In this document: positions 63,986 to 64,000 of the stretch, piece by piece
Numbering within the stretch: position 1 is the stretch's first letter
Layout of the letters: each line of letters starts with the position of its first letter
Translations under genes and position numbers: made by a program
The notes under the pieces: model-generated
Told to the model about the DNA's origin: nothing
The model's database searches: none
Seen by the model: only the letters and a program-made list of their open reading frames with translations
Assembly: GCF_964340395.1 (NCBI RefSeq)
Contig: NC_135571.1
Location: 13,790,546 to 13,854,545 of the forward strand
DNA length: 64,000 bases
Origin: Glandiceps talaboti
Taxonomy: Eukaryota > Hemichordata > Enteropneusta > Spengelidae
Direction: 5' to 3'

Positions 63986-64000
63986 GTACATGATAATACC

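Overview
The window is animal nuclear DNA. It has phase-consistent GT-AG introns, four recognisable metazoan genes, several non-LTR retrotransposons (LINEs), MITE-like inverted-repeat elements and very many micro- and minisatellites. The gene set (CTLD lectin, PIGZ, CYP4-type P450, NXPE-like protein) and the poly-C/poly-G dispersed repeats suggest a marine invertebrate, perhaps a deuterostome such as an amphioxus or hemichordate. The species cannot be fixed from the sequence. I saw no bacterial genes, no CRISPR array, no rRNA or tRNA, and no retrovirus- or Polinton-like element.

Layout. (1) 1-9.44 kb, + strand: 3' part of a secreted cysteine-rich/C-type lectin gene, eight exons, with introns full of microsatellites and C-tract repeat copies. 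(2) 9.98-13.9 kb, + strand: a nearly intact CR1-like LINE with a PHD-like zinc-finger ORF1 and an endonuclease-reverse transcriptase ORF2. ORF2 has no early AUG and overlaps ORF1 in the -1 frame, just after a U UUU UUC heptamer. (3) 13.9-18.7 kb: no gene; repeat remnants and two short tandem arrays. (4) 18.7-36.2 kb, - strand: PIGZ/SMP3-type GPI mannosyltransferase 4 in two coding exons, split by a 15.7-kb intron that is almost wholly a 43-bp minisatellite (about 350 units) containing a ~3-kb higher-order duplication. (5) 36.2-41.5 kb: nested repeats; an outer inverted-repeat pair encloses a C-tract TIR element that was itself interrupted by a 5'-truncated LINE. (6) 41.6-49.9 kb, + strand: a complete nine-exon CYP4-clan P450 whose seventh intron is a ~46-unit 43-bp array that repeats the intron's own 3' splice site. 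(7) 50.4-61.0 kb: no host gene recognised; a 1.3-kb hAT-like element inside a TTGA microsatellite, LINE remnants, and 21-bp and 44-bp arrays. (8) 61.4-63.0 kb, - strand: the 3' exons of an NXPE-like gene whose 5' part lies beyond the window. (9) The right end holds a foldback repeat.

The four host genes have unrelated jobs (carbohydrate binding, GPI-anchor mannosylation, fatty-acid/eicosanoid-type oxidation, NXPE/PC-esterase-like function) and show no operon-like link. What unites the window is repeat biology: arrays of 41-44 bp recur in or beside genes, two of them carry reiterated 3'-splice-site-like sequences on the sense strand of the host gene, and one short-TIR, poly-C family appears at least six times. 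Exon joins were inferred by eye from splice consensus, phase and protein similarity recalled from known families; no search was run.
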